63,351 nt of DNA from Bacillus sp. HF117_J1_D. Its GTDB lineage: Bacteria > Bacillota > Bacilli > Bacillales > Bacillaceae_C. The stretch lies in assembly GCA_009928435.1 (NCBI GenBank), contig JAABNQ010000015.1:1-63351 (forward strand), in the 5' to 3' direction. The notes beneath the pieces were generated by a model. That model was given only the letters and a program-made list of their open reading frames with translations. It ran no database searches and had not been told where the DNA came from. Position 1 is the stretch's first letter; the number at the start of each line of letters is the position of its first letter. The position numbers and the translations under genes are program-made. Of the stretch, positions 32,977 to 42,092 are shown one piece after another.

Positions 32977-33273
32977 TGACGAACATGCCAAGCTAGCCAT
33001 TCGTTTGTACAACAGGCAGTACATGGGTTTGAGACAAAAGCCAGTAAAAAGTGGTAACCGCCAACATGAGTTGTGATGGTGCCACTCTTTCTTATATTAT
33101 CAATGGATGAGCTATCAAGCTGCTTCCGCTTTCCTACTCGATTGGTATTGGACAGGCATGCTGATGTTGAAATATCCTTGCCGGAAATCACCTCACCTTC
33201 ATTTTTTATTCATGCCAATTTTACAAAAGGGCATGCTAAAAAGTGAAGTATCCACTTAAAGGAGGAAGCTAAA

Positions 33274-33993
33274 ATGAAGAGGCTGGCTACATATTTTTTT
33301 GCAGCGATTATCGCCCTAGGGATCTTTAGCGGCATCGGATCAACTGTGTCAGCGGAAATGCATGACGCGAAATGGGGAGAACGCCCATTTAAAAACGATC
33401 CGGAAATGACGAAGAAATATGCAGAAATGCTGGGCATTGATACGGAAGGCAAGGATATGGAAACACTCAAGAAGGAAATACGTGATGTTTCCATTAAAAA
33501 GCATGCGGAAGGATTGGGCATTTCAACTGAAGGAAAAAGCACAGAACAATTGGAGAAAGAGATTGAAACGGTTTGGGTGACAAAAATTGCCCAGCAATAT
33601 GGAATAAGCACACAGGGAAAAGATATTAAAACCTTGAAGAAAGAAATCAAGGAAGTAAAGGTGAAAAAAGAAGCAGCTGAACTGGGAATTACGAGTGAAG
33701 GAAAATCACTGAAAGAGCTCACTTATGAGGTGCGCAAGGCTCAAATCCTGAAGTATGCCAAGGAATACGGCATTCAAACGGAGGGCAGAGATCTTCGTGA
33801 GGTGGCTATGGATGTCAAAAAAGCAATGATTCACAATGCAGCTCAGAAGCTAGGTGTAAACACAGATGGAAAAACCGATCAGGAGATTTTCCACGAAATC
33901 ATGATCAATCATGGAGAAAAAGCAAGAGAGATGAAATTGTTTCCATTTAAGGAAGAGGTCATATTATTTCCAAAAGGGCATCCCGGTATGTAA
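33274..33993 (+). CDS. Secreted protein made of six 28-residue repeats
   Basis: A 239-residue protein with a cleavable signal peptide (VSA at 25-27, no lipobox). From residue 47 to 214 it is six head-to-tail units of exactly 28 residues, each of the form x-K-x-A-x-x-x-G-I-x-T-x-G-K-x-x-x-x-L-x-x-E-I-x-x-V-x-[VI], then an acidic/hydrophobic tail ending FPKGHPGM. The L-G-I-x-T-E-G-K and helix pattern recalls small helix-extended-helix (SAP/HeH-like) modules; that is tentative. AAAGGAGGAAGCTAAA precedes the ATG. It is a single gene, followed by a hairpin at 34093-34134. The role is unknown; cell-wall or extracellular binding is a guess. Confidence 0.75.
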   Translation: MKRLATYFFAAIIALGIFSGIGSTVSAEMHDAKWGERPFKNDPEMTKKYAEMLGIDTEGKDMETLKKEIRDVSIKKHAEGLGISTEGKSTEQLEKEIETVWVTKIAQQYGISTQGKDIKTLKKEIKEVKVKKEAAELGITSEGKSLKELTYEVRKAQILKYAKEYGIQTEGRDLREVAMDVKKAMIHNAAQKLGVNTDGKTDQEIFHEIMINHGEKAREMKLFPFKEEVILFPKGHPGM

Positions 33994-34092
33994 TAAGCTT
34001 GCAGTTACTATAGAAGGTTGTTCTTTTATGTGATCGAGGAATCAGCTTCAATGTATTTCTAAGAATTGCTCGGACAGTAATTAGGGTCTTTC

Positions 34093-34134
34093 TTGGAAAA
34101 CGGGTAGTTTTTCGTATAGATGCCCGTTTTCCAA
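34093..34134. terminator. Perfect 12-bp hairpin downstream of the repeat protein
   Basis: TTGGAAAACGGG and CCCGTTTTCCAA are exact complements. The T-run is weak (ATATTG), so this may be an attenuator, RNA-end stabiliser or weak terminator. The rest of 33994-34313 shows no gene. Confidence 0.5.
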
Positions 34135-34313
34135 TATTGCCCGTGAAACTGGTCACTAATCAAGCATGGTAGCTGATCGGTAGCATGTCTCTGGGAATTT
34201 TTTTCAGCCCGGCATTAGTCGCTAGTTTGAAAATCGGATTGCCTTTTCAATTTGTTCATTTTCCAGTAAACTATAGTGTGTAACACAGCCTATATAGACG
34301 AAAGGAAATGACA

Positions 34314-35579
34314 TTGAAAGAATCATTTATTATTCGATTACCAGAAAATAACCGCGAAATTTTGCCGAACTATTACGATTATGGTGTGGCGCTGGACCGA
34401 GTTCATGGGTTTATTTTAAAGCAGACTGGCCTCATACTGAAAATGTATCTGGACAATGAAAATGTAGAGGAAATCTGGAATGTCCTCGAAGAGGATTTAG
34501 CTTGTGGTAAAGCCGAACTACTTTCATATATTTATGATCATGTGGAAACCGGATGTATTGATTATGAGCAAAACGAGAATGGCTTTGTCATCAAACCATC
34601 CATTAATAACGCCGTTTATTTTTACCCGGATTTTGAAATTGCATTGGTCAAGCTGCCCATTTTTCAAAGCTTTACAGATTATCAGCATGAGTTTATCTAT
34701 GCCAAAAGTGATGAGAGCCTGCTTGCATTTTTGCAATATGTTTACAGACGCCAAAAGGAAATCATGAAGGATTCCGTCAGCGTCTTCACCGATACTGAAG
34801 AAGGTGTAGAACGGGAAAAGGAGAAGGTCACTTCCCTTGTTCGCAGGGACGACGTACTGTTGGAAGAGGGGCTGAAATCGGAAATCTACCGTTCCATTGA
34901 CGAGTTCTTCAATGAAAGCGGCGATTTTTTTAAAACGTATCGTATCCCTTATAAGCGGGGGATTCTGCTTTACGGGCAACCAGGTAATGGGAAAACGACC
35001 CTCGTGAAATCCATTGCAGGCAGTATTGATGCTCCTGTTGCTTATTGGCAGATCACGGAATATACAACGAGTTATTCCATTAAAGAGGTCTTTTCCATCG
35101 TGGCGAAGATGGCGCCAATGGTTTTAGTGATTGAGGATATTGACTCCATGCCGGAATCTTCACGGTCTGTGTTTTTGAATACGTTGGATGGAGCGACTTC
35201 AAAAGAAGGCATCTTCTTAATTGGTACGACCAACTATCCGGAAAAAATCGATCCTGCTTTAATCAATCGTGCCGGTCGTTTTGACCGTGCGTATGAAATA
35301 AAACGGCCTGACTTTGATCTGCGCTTTCAATACTTGCTTCATACTAAACAGATGGAACGGTTTATGTCGAAAGAGGATATTCATTATATTGCAGAGCAGA
35401 CGGAAAAGTTCTCCATTGCCCAGTTAAACGAGCTGTACACATCCGCGGCTCTTCAGTGGCATTACGACAAAGCGGTTGATATTGACGGTCTCATTAGAAA
35501 TCTTGAGGCAGCGAACGAGAAGACCCGTACCCAGGAGTGGAGAGAAGAAGACTTCTCCAAATTAGGGTTTGGGATTTAA
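34314..35579 (+). CDS. AAA-family ATPase with unknown N-terminal domain
   Basis: A 421-residue protein. Residues 1-190 form an unrecognised alpha/beta domain (FIIRLPENNREILPNYYDYG...). Residues 195-345 are an AAA module with Walker A GQPGNGKTT, Walker B VLVIEDID, sensor 1 GTTN and arginine fingers in INRAGRFDR, followed by the helical lid. The TTG at 34314 is preferred because AAAGGA lies 7 bases upstream; the ATG two codons earlier abuts that site. AAA proteins of this Bcs1/spastin-like style remodel other proteins. The gene stands alone; partners are unknown. Confidence 0.82.
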   Translation: MKESFIIRLPENNREILPNYYDYGVALDRVHGFILKQTGLILKMYLDNENVEEIWNVLEEDLACGKAELLSYIYDHVETGCIDYEQNENGFVIKPSINNAVYFYPDFEIALVKLPIFQSFTDYQHEFIYAKSDESLLAFLQYVYRRQKEIMKDSVSVFTDTEEGVEREKEKVTSLVRRDDVLLEEGLKSEIYRSIDEFFNESGDFFKTYRIPYKRGILLYGQPGNGKTTLVKSIAGSIDAPVAYWQITEYTTSYSIKEVFSIVAKMAPMVLVIEDIDSMPESSRSVFLNTLDGATSKEGIFLIGTTNYPEKIDPALINRAGRFDRAYEIKRPDFDLRFQYLLHTKQMERFMSKEDIHYIAEQTEKFSIAQLNELYTSAALQWHYDKAVDIDGLIRNLEAANEKTRTQEWREEDFSKLGFGI

Positions 35580-35585
35580 TTCCTT

Positions 35586-35622
35586 AAAAAACCTTGGAGT
35601 AGACATTCCCCAAGGTTTTTTT
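35586..35622. terminator. Two-way terminator between the AAA gene and the kyn TetR gene
   Basis: AAAAAACCTTGG and CCAAGGTTTTTT form a 12-bp stem with A- and T-runs on both sides. It abuts the stop codon of the minus-strand TetR gene at 35621. Confidence 0.8.
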
Positions 35623-36235
35623 ACTTATACAGTCCCCCCGTATAAAGCTTCGCCAGGTTTTCAGATACTGCATTCAGATCATCTTCAATTTTTCCAAGGA
35701 CAAGCTCCCACATGACCTGCTCATTCATGTAAAACCATCCCTTTGCGATCAGGGAAGCATCGAATTTTTCATTGGCCAATCCGGCTTCTTGGACAAATAA
35801 AATATCTTTAGTAATCCCTCTGATAAAGCGGGCGCGGATATGATTCCACTTTTCTTCAACGATTGCTGAAACGCCGATGGCTTCCTTTACAACCTTCATC
35901 ACTTCTTTTTCTTCCAATGACGATTTCATGAAAAGACGGGTTTGCTCTAGAATCTGTGCGTAGGCCTCCTCTTTGGAACTGGGTTTAAAGGGAAGTGCTG
36001 CAACGTCATACATTTTCTGCATGATTGTTTCCATCAATTCTGTAAACAGATCGTCTTTGTTTTTGAAATAGACGTATGCTGTCCCATAGCCTGTGTGTGC
36101 AAGCTTATTGATCTGCGTCATGGTTGCTTTTTGAAACCCTTTTTCCAAAAATACCGAACGCCCCGCATTCAACAAGTTCTCCCTCGTCTGCAGTGCTTGG
36201 AGCTGTCGCTTGGACAGGTGCTCAGAACCGTCCAT
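35621..36235 (-). CDS. TetR-family regulator, probable repressor of the kynurenine genes
   Basis: A 204-residue protein with an N-terminal HTH (RQLQALQTRENLLNAGRSVF, MTQINKLAHTGYGTAYVYFK, NKDDLF) and a C-terminal TetR ligand domain. AAGGAGCAAATAGA precedes the ATG. It is divergent from kynU across 166 bases that contain a 29-bp near-perfect palindrome overlapping the kynU promoter, so it probably represses kynU and itself. The inducer is likely tryptophan, kynurenine or a related compound, by context only. Confidence 0.85.
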   Translation of the reverse strand: MDGSEHLSKRQLQALQTRENLLNAGRSVFLEKGFQKATMTQINKLAHTGYGTAYVYFKNKDDLFTELMETIMQKMYDVAALPFKPSSKEEAYAQILEQTRLFMKSSLEEKEVMKVVKEAIGVSAIVEEKWNHIRARFIRGITKDILFVQEAGLANEKFDASLIAKGWFYMNEQVMWELVLGKIEDDLNAVSENLAKLYTGGLYK

Positions 36236-36303
36236 TCTATTTGCTCCTTCCTTGGTGTTTTATCCTATTTTACCTTGTTCAATGTCCACAGGCAATCAAA
36301 TGG

Positions 36304-36361
36304 ATGATATAATGTCATTGACATAATATCATTGACTGATGATAAGTTATTCAGGTATAGT
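36304..36361 (+). promoter_or_regulatory. kynU promoter with overlapping TetR operator
   Basis: ATGATATAATGTCA (36304-36317) and TGACATAATATCAT (36319-36332) are inverted copies (13 of 14) around one T. TTGACT at 36332-36337 and TATAGT at 36356-36361 (18-base spacer) make a sigma-A promoter 41 bases before the kynU start. Binding at the palindrome would block the -35 region. Confidence 0.65.
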
Positions 36362-36401
36362 AAATTTATACTGAAAATTCAAGGGTGAAGGAGTAGGTAA
36401 T

Positions 36402-37679
36402 ATGGCTGAGAAATTATCAAGAGAGTATGCCCGTCAGTTGGACGGAGAGGACAGTTTGAAGAAGTTTCGGGATGAGTTTTATATCCAGCCCGGAACAATC
36501 TACTTTGATGGGAATTCCTTAGGACTGTTATCAAAAAGAGCGGAAGAGTCCCTTTTGTCCATGCTTGATTCATGGAAGGAATTCGGAATTGACGGCTGGT
36601 TAAAGGGAGAAAACCCATGGTTTTATTTTTCAGAAAAGCTTGGTGAAAAAAGCGCTTCACTTATTGGAGCTGATCCTAAGGAAGTTATTGTAACCGGATC
36701 CACGACGGCTAATTTGCACCAGATCTTATCGACTTTTTATAAGCCGAATGGAAAAAGAACGAAAATTTTAGCGGATGAATTGAACTTCCCAACGGATATA
36801 TATGCGATTAAAAGCCAGCTTCGCGTTCATGGCCTGGACCCTGAGGAGCATTTGATTCAGGTGAAAAGCAGAGATGGGCAGACACTTGATGAGGATGATA
36901 TAATGAAGGCAATGTCTGATGAAGTGGCGATCATTATTCTTCCGGGAGTTTTGTACCGGAGTGGACAAATTTTAGATATGGAACGATTGACGAAAGCGGC
37001 ACACGAGCGCGGCATTTTGATTGCGTTTGATCTATGCCATTCCATCGGTTCTGTTCCTCATTCTTTGAGTGAATGGAATGTGGATTTCGCTTTTTGGTGT
37101 ACGTATAAGCATCTAAACGGCGGACCAGGTGCGGTTGCCGGCATGTATGTGAACAAGAAACATTTTGGCACAAGTCCAGGGTTGGCAGGCTGGTTCAGCT
37201 CGGATAAAAATAAGCAATTTGACATGGAGCATGAATTGACGGCGGCACCCGATGCTGGCTCGATGCAAATGGGGACCCCACACTTGCTTAGTGCTGCTCC
37301 ACTGTTGGGATCATTGTCGATGTTTGAAGAAGCAGGGATTGAGAGAATTCGGGACAAATCTTTGAAAATGACAGAATATATGATGACATTGATTGATGCA
37401 GAATTAGAAGAGTTTGAATTTACCGTGGCCAATCCCCGGGATGATGAAAGAAGAGGCGGCCATATTTTCCTAGAGCATCAAGAAGCAGCTAGGATTTGCA
37501 AAGCTCTGAAGGAGAATAATATTATTCCGGATTTCCGTACGCCAAACGGAATCCGCCTGGCGCCGATCGCACTATACAATACATTTGAGGAAGTGTGGCA
37601 GGTCGTTCAGATTTTGAAAAAGATTATGAAAAACGAAGAATACAAGAAATTTGAGAACAAACGTGACGTAGTTGCATAA
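36402..37679 (+). CDS. kynU: Kynureninase
   Basis: A 425-residue PLP-dependent fold-type I enzyme of full length. The N-terminal [22 protein letters not shown]-binding [16 protein letters not shown] Asp in [14 protein letters not shown], and Schiff-base Lys236 in [20 protein letters not shown] are all present. It cleaves L-kynurenine to anthranilate and alanine. GGGTGAAGGAGTAGGTAAT precedes the ATG. It is first in the tryptophan catabolic cluster and lies 85 bases before kynA. Confidence 0.95.
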   Translation: MAEKLSREYARQLDGEDSLKKFRDEFYIQPGTIYFDGNSLGLLSKRAEESLLSMLDSWKEFGIDGWLKGENPWFYFSEKLGEKSASLIGADPKEVIVTGSTTANLHQILSTFYKPNGKRTKILADELNFPTDIYAIKSQLRVHGLDPEEHLIQVKSRDGQTLDEDDIMKAMSDEVAIIILPGVLYRSGQILDMERLTKAAHERGILIAFDLCHSIGSVPHSLSEWNVDFAFWCTYKHLNGGPGAVAGMYVNKKHFGTSPGLAGWFSSDKNKQFDMEHELTAAPDAGSMQMGTPHLLSAAPLLGSLSMFEEAGIERIRDKSLKMTEYMMTLIDAELEEFEFTVANPRDDERRGGHIFLEHQEAARICKALKENNIIPDFRTPNGIRLAPIALYNTFEEVWQVVQILKKIMKNEEYKKFENKRDVVA

Positions 37680-37691
37680 TCAGGAGGGGGC

Positions 37692-37706
37692 TCCGGCCAA
37701 GCCGGA
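37692..37706 (+). other. Small hairpin between kynU and kynA
   Basis: TCCGGC and GCCGGA pair around CAA shortly after the kynU stop, with TTTT 13 bases further on. It could attenuate or process the message. Confidence 0.35.
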
Positions 37707-37764
37707 CGACCCTTGCTTTTAATGATTGAATGCGCTCACATCTATCAAAAAGGAGGAGAAGACA

Positions 37765-38619
37765 TTGTCAAAATCCATATCGGAGCTGTATAAAAAACTG
37801 GAAAGCGAAAAGGGTATCCATACTGATTTCAAAAATAACATGACTTACGGGGAATATTTGAACCTGGACAAAGTTTTATCAAGTCAAAAACGGCTGTCAG
37901 ACCATCATGATGAAATGCTGTTCATCATCATTCATCAGGTGAGCGAGTTGTGGATGAAGCTGATTCTGCATGAGCTGACAGCTGCTATTAAAGCGATTGA
38001 TGAAGGAGAACTGCAATCGGCTTTCAAAATGCTGTCTCGTGTATCCAAAACTCAGACCCAGATCATACAGGCATGGGATGTGCTTTCTACATTGACTCCA
38101 GCCGAATATTTGGAGTTCCGCGATTCTCTTGGTCAGGCTTCAGGCTTTCAATCATATCAATACAGGCTGATTGAATTTGCGCTTGGTTATAAATCAACGC
38201 ATATTTTAAAAATCTATGAGAAAGATCCTGAGGTGCACGAAGCCCTTATGCTGGCATACAAAGCTCCAAGCATTTACGATGTAGCTATTAAAGCTTTGGC
38301 GCGCGCAGGATTCGATATTAACCCTGAACTGTTGGACCGCGATTTTTCACAAGTCTATTCGGGTGATCCTACCGTAGCGGCAGCCTGGAGAGAGGTTTAC
38401 CGCCATGTAGACAAATATTGGAGCTTGTATGAGCTTGCGGAAAAGCTTGTGGATATCGAAGACTGGCTTCAGCAGTGGCGTTTCCGTCATATGAAAACTG
38501 TTGAGAGAATCATCGGATTTAAAATGGGTACTGGTGGATCTTCAGGAGTCAACTACTTGAAGCAAGTATTGGATCATCGATTTTTCCCTGAGCTTTGGGA
38601 TTTGAGAACGGAGCTGTAG
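37765..38619 (+). CDS. kynA: Tryptophan 2,3-dioxygenase
   Basis: A 284-residue haem dioxygenase near the usual bacterial length. Family marks are [57 protein letters not shown], and the haem-ligand His in [20 protein letters not shown] followed by GSSGVNYLK. It opens the indole ring of L-tryptophan to N-formylkynurenine, the first step of the pathway. I use the TTG at 37765 because AAAGGAGGAGAAGACA precedes it; a frame 13 codons longer has no site. Confidence 0.95.
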   Translation: MSKSISELYKKLESEKGIHTDFKNNMTYGEYLNLDKVLSSQKRLSDHHDEMLFIIIHQVSELWMKLILHELTAAIKAIDEGELQSAFKMLSRVSKTQTQIIQAWDVLSTLTPAEYLEFRDSLGQASGFQSYQYRLIEFALGYKSTHILKIYEKDPEVHEALMLAYKAPSIYDVAIKALARAGFDINPELLDRDFSQVYSGDPTVAAAWREVYRHVDKYWSLYELAEKLVDIEDWLQQWRFRHMKTVERIIGFKMGTGGSSGVNYLKQVLDHRFFPELWDLRTEL

Positions 38620-38694
38620 GGTTGTTAGCCTTTATACGCTAATGATGGTTTTGATCAAAAATAATTAGAAGGTTTAGAGGAGGGGGGAGAGCAA

Positions 38695-40038
38695 ATGGAG
38701 GAGAGAAAAGATCAATGGTCATCCAAGCTAGGCTTTATTTTGGCATCGGCCGGTGCCGCAATTGGGCTTGGCGCCATTTGGAAATTTCCTTATGTAACTG
38801 GAATGAGCGGTGGAGGAGCCTTTTTCCTTATCTTTGTCGCATTTACTTTGCTGATTGGACTGCCGATGCTGGTTTCTGAATTTATTATTGGCCGGGGGTC
38901 TGGGGCTGAAGCCATCAGTGCATATAAAAAGCTGGCTCCTGACAGCTTTTGGGTGTGGGTCGGAAGATTAGGCGTTCTTGGTTGCTTCCTGCTGCTTTCA
39001 TTTTACAGTGTTGTTGGCGGCTGGGTGTTGGTTTATACAGGCAGGTCTGTTGTTGGCAAGGTGATTGGTGAAGGGGCCAATTACCCGGAATTGTTCGGCT
39101 CTGTCGTTGGGAGTCCTGGAGTGACGCTGTTAGGCTTACTGCTATTTTCTTTAATCAATATTTTGGTCATCTCCATGGGTGTCCAAAACGGGATTGAAAA
39201 AGCGAACAAATACATGATGCCGCTTTTGTTTATCTTTTTTATCATATTGGTTGTACGTGCTTTGACACTTGACGGAGCGATGGAAGGAGTAAAATTTTTC
39301 TTGGCGCCGGATTTCTCAAATATTACTGGGCAATCTCTTCTATATGCTTTAGGGCAGTCGTTCTTCTCGCTTGCAGTCGGCTTTTCTTGTATGGTGACAT
39401 ACAGCTCTTATTTGAAGAGAGATGTGAGTTTGACTTCTTCTGCAGGTTCTGTCGTTGGAATGAACATTTTTGTTTCCCTGCTCGCAGGCCTTGCGATCTT
39501 TCCGGTTGTCTTTGCGTTCGGTTATGAGCCGGCCGAAGGGCCTGGCCTGCTGTTCATCGTATTGCCTTCGGTATTTGCACAAATGCCTTTTGGCGAATTA
39601 TTCCTGAGTTTATTCCTAATCCTATTTTTATTTGCCACATTGACATCATCGTTCAGCTTGTATGAAATCATTGTAGCTGCATTTACTTCGAACGGGAAAC
39701 GTTCGCGAAAGCCAGTCACCTGGATTGCAGGATTCGTTATCATCTTGGCGGCAATTCCCGCTGCACTTTCTTCAAGCAGCCTGGCGGAATTCACGATTTT
39801 GGGAAAAAGCATCTTTGATGCGACTGACTATCTTGTCAGTAACATCATGCTGCCGTTTGGTAGCCTGCTCATCGCACTATTCATTATCCATCGTATGGAT
39901 AAAACGCTCGTAAAAGAAGAGTTTCAGTTGAATGGATTGGGCTCAATCGGTTTATACTCCTTTTGGCGTATGTTGATGACATGGGTGGTGCCCATTACGA
40001 TTGTCATCGTGTTCTTGAATATGCTAGGGGTTATTTAG
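38695..40038 (+). CDS. Neurotransmitter:sodium symporter family transporter, probably tryptophan uptake
   Basis: A 447-residue protein with 11-12 helices and the NSS signature WSSKLGFILASAGAAIGLGAIWKFPYVTG region (sodium-binding residues in helix 1), ISMGVQNGIEK, and SFFSLAVGFSCMVTYSSYLK in helix 6. Single-gene NSS proteins such as LeuT and TnaT import amino acids with sodium. AGAGGAGGGGGGAGAGCAA precedes the ATG. Location just after kynA suggests tryptophan (or kynurenine) as substrate; this is inferred. Confidence 0.9.
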   Translation: MEERKDQWSSKLGFILASAGAAIGLGAIWKFPYVTGMSGGGAFFLIFVAFTLLIGLPMLVSEFIIGRGSGAEAISAYKKLAPDSFWVWVGRLGVLGCFLLLSFYSVVGGWVLVYTGRSVVGKVIGEGANYPELFGSVVGSPGVTLLGLLLFSLINILVISMGVQNGIEKANKYMMPLLFIFFIILVVRALTLDGAMEGVKFFLAPDFSNITGQSLLYALGQSFFSLAVGFSCMVTYSSYLKRDVSLTSSAGSVVGMNIFVSLLAGLAIFPVVFAFGYEPAEGPGLLFIVLPSVFAQMPFGELFLSLFLILFLFATLTSSFSLYEIIVAAFTSNGKRSRKPVTWIAGFVIILAAIPAALSSSSLAEFTILGKSIFDATDYLVSNIMLPFGSLLIALFIIHRMDKTLVKEEFQLNGLGSIGLYSFWRMLMTWVVPITIVIVFLNMLGVI

Positions 40039-40302
40039 CCTCAAGGTTTTGATTGGAAAATTTTGTTCTCCTTTGATAATAAAGTCACTTCCTAATGCTT
40101 TTAAATTTTTCCTCTATTTATTAAATTGTATAATTTAGTATAATCAAGTGAGAGGGCTTCCAAATATCTCCGCAAAATAGGGAAATAAGGCGTTTTCACA
40201 ACGAACCAGTATCGGGCAGTTGGAAAAAGATTTCTCGTTGGAGATGTCATCGCCGGTAGTGATTAAATCATCAATATCAATTGTTTAATGGGAGGATTCA
40301 TT
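40039..40302 (+). promoter_or_regulatory. Intergenic region with probable promoter of the dioxygenase gene
   Basis: Two overlapping -10-like motifs (TATAAT near 40130 and 40139) occur after an AT-rich stretch, so the TauD-like gene may be transcribed separately from kynUA. No palindrome like the kynU operator is visible here. Confidence 0.3.
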
Positions 40303-41295
40303 ATGGGAATGATTTTAAGGGAAAAAATTCAAGGGCCTTCAGCCTGGAAAGGATCGGAGTTGTCCAAAGATGATTCTTGGATCTACTATCTGTCCGAAAA
40401 AACAATTGCATCACTTGAAAATGCCCTAGAGAAAGTTCAGAAAAAAGGGTTAAAAGCGCCTGATTTTACGAAAGAGGATTTTCCGATTGAAGATCTGTCT
40501 GATGAAATCAACTACTTTGCAGAGGAGCTGGAGGACGGGAGAGGTTTCTTACTGCTTCGTGGATTGCCGATTGACAGGTATACTGATGAAGAAGTAAGCA
40601 TCATTTACTATGGGCTTGGACTTCACATGGGGATTCCTGTAACACAAAATGCAAAGGGGGATCTCTTGGGCCATGTCAAAAATGTAGGAGCCCTGGATAA
40701 CAAAAAAGTGAGAGTTTACCAAACAAACTCACATCTTCCCTATCATTCAGATTTATCTGATGTTGTCGGACTGTTGTCACTTCGTAAAGCGAAATCAGGC
40801 GGTTTAAGTAGCCTAGCAAGCACTGCTACCCTATATAATGAGTTATTGGAGAAACATCCGGAGTATATTGGATTGTTATACCGTCCATTCTACTTTGATC
40901 ATCTAGGGGTTGAAAAATCGCAGGGCTTGTCACCGATCTTTAGTTATTATGACGGTAAATTAAGTTGTAGATATATGCGTGAGTACATTGAATCGGGACA
41001 GAAAAGTCAGGGCTTTCCACTGTCAAAAGTGGAGTTGGAGGCATTTGATTTGATAGATTCCATTCTCCATGATGAAAATATCCGTATGGATATGATGCTG
41101 GAACCGGGGGATATCCAATTCGCCAACAATAACATTGTCCTCCATTCGCGGACTTTGTTTGAAGACTACGAAGAGCCTGAGCGCAGGCGTCACTTATTAA
41201 GACTATGGCTTACAATGCCGAATAGCCGGGAGCTTGCTCCGGACTTCTCTACACGCAGTGGTATTGTGAAAAGTGAAGCAACTGCTATTAAATAA
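40303..41295 (+). CDS. TauD/TfdA-family Fe(II)/2-oxoglutarate-dependent dioxygenase
   Basis: A 330-residue protein with the facial triad His148-x-Asp150 (PYHSDLSD) and His281 (NNNIVLHSRT), and Arg300 in RRRHLLRLWL for 2-oxoglutarate. The earlier GFLLLRGLPIDRYTDEEV and YGLGLHMG-P are family marks. GGGAGGATTCATT precedes the ATG; an ATG-less five-codon extension has no site. It lies between the probable tryptophan transporter and kynB, same strand. The known three-step path to anthranilate needs no such enzyme, so its substrate (tryptophan, a pathway intermediate or something unrelated) is open. Confidence 0.87.
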   Translation: MGMILREKIQGPSAWKGSELSKDDSWIYYLSEKTIASLENALEKVQKKGLKAPDFTKEDFPIEDLSDEINYFAEELEDGRGFLLLRGLPIDRYTDEEVSIIYYGLGLHMGIPVTQNAKGDLLGHVKNVGALDNKKVRVYQTNSHLPYHSDLSDVVGLLSLRKAKSGGLSSLASTATLYNELLEKHPEYIGLLYRPFYFDHLGVEKSQGLSPIFSYYDGKLSCRYMREYIESGQKSQGFPLSKVELEAFDLIDSILHDENIRMDMMLEPGDIQFANNNIVLHSRTLFEDYEEPERRRHLLRLWLTMPNSRELAPDFSTRSGIVKSEATAIK

Positions 41296-41313
41296 GAGAA
41301 AATAAATCAAGGC

Positions 41314-41347
41314 GAGAGCACCTATTCAAATTTCTTGAAAGGTGTTC
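41314..41347 (+). other. Inverted repeat between the dioxygenase gene and kynB
   Basis: AGAGCACCT-a-TTCAA pairs with TTGAA-a-GGTGTTCT around a 5-base loop, with no T-run. It could be an operator, an attenuator or a processing hairpin, 63 bases before kynB. Confidence 0.35.
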
Positions 41348-41409
41348 TTCCACATGGAAAAAAATAGAACATAAGGGATATATACTTTCTTAGAATGATG
41401 GTGATCGAG

Positions 41410-42042
41410 ATGAAGAATAAACCGTGGATTGATATTTCACAACCCTTAACTAACGATATAGCTGTTTGGCCCGGTGATACGCCGTTTACCTTCAAACTGA
41501 GTTTCACGAAAGAACAGACGGGTTCGGTCAACATCGGACAATTCACAACAAGTGCTCATACCGGTACGCATATTGACGCTCCGTACCATTTTGACGAGAA
41601 TGGAAAGAAAGTTCATGAACTGGACGTCAATATTTATATCGGGCGGGCTAGGGTTGTTGATGTAACTGGTTGTGAGGTGGTCGGCAAAGAAGAGCTGGAG
41701 CCGTTCAGCTTGGAGGGTGTAGAGCGGCTGCTTCTCAAAACATCAGATGGTAGGGACCTGGGGCATTTTCCTGAAACATTTACCATTTTCCGCGAAAATA
41801 TCGGTCCGTTCCTTAAAGGAAAGGGAGTTCGCCTGCTTGGAACAGACGCCCCATCTGTTGATGCGATTGACAGCAAAACGATGGATGCCCATCATTCGCT
41901 GAATGATAACGGTGTTTATATTTTGGAGAACATCGTGTTGACCGATGTGGAACCCGGAGATTATGAATTAATTGCTTTGCCCCTTGCAATGGAGGGGGCG
42001 GATGGGAGTCCGGTGAGGGCAGTTTTACGAGAGTTAAAATAA
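41410..42042 (+). CDS. kynB: Kynurenine formamidase (arylformamidase)
   Basis: A 210-residue cyclase-family metallohydrolase. The zinc-binding motif HTGTHIDAPYHF is complete, and ISQPLTNDIAVWPGDTPF at the N-terminus, LGTDAPSVD and DAHHSLNDNGVYILENI toward the end are typical of KynB. It hydrolyses N-formylkynurenine to kynurenine, joining the KynA and KynU steps. I start it at MKNKPW; the ATG five codons earlier has no binding site, and GGTGATCGAG before the chosen one is modest. It is the last gene of the cluster and has a terminator. Confidence 0.93.
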   Translation: MKNKPWIDISQPLTNDIAVWPGDTPFTFKLSFTKEQTGSVNIGQFTTSAHTGTHIDAPYHFDENGKKVHELDVNIYIGRARVVDVTGCEVVGKEELEPFSLEGVERLLLKTSDGRDLGHFPETFTIFRENIGPFLKGKGVRLLGTDAPSVDAIDSKTMDAHHSLNDNGVYILENIVLTDVEPGDYELIALPLAMEGADGSPVRAVLRELK

Positions 42043-42056
42043 TCATTTTCTTAGAA

Positions 42057-42092
42057 GCAAGCGAAGGTGACTCAGCCTTTGCTTGTTTTTTT
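42057..42092 (+). terminator. Terminator of the kynurenine cluster
   Basis: CAAGCGAAGG pairs with CCTTTGCTTG (one G-T pair) around an 8-base loop, followed by seven T. From 42093 to 42350 only short broken coding-like stretches (for example IFRDDTTASDVVDIKKG before a stop) and no gene are seen. Confidence 0.75.

Noticed and set aside
36236-36401. T-box or TRAP-protein leader controlling the kynurenine genes
   Set aside because: There is no T-box GGTGG-type motif, no leader terminator and no run of (G/U)AG triplets; the TetR palindrome explains the region better.
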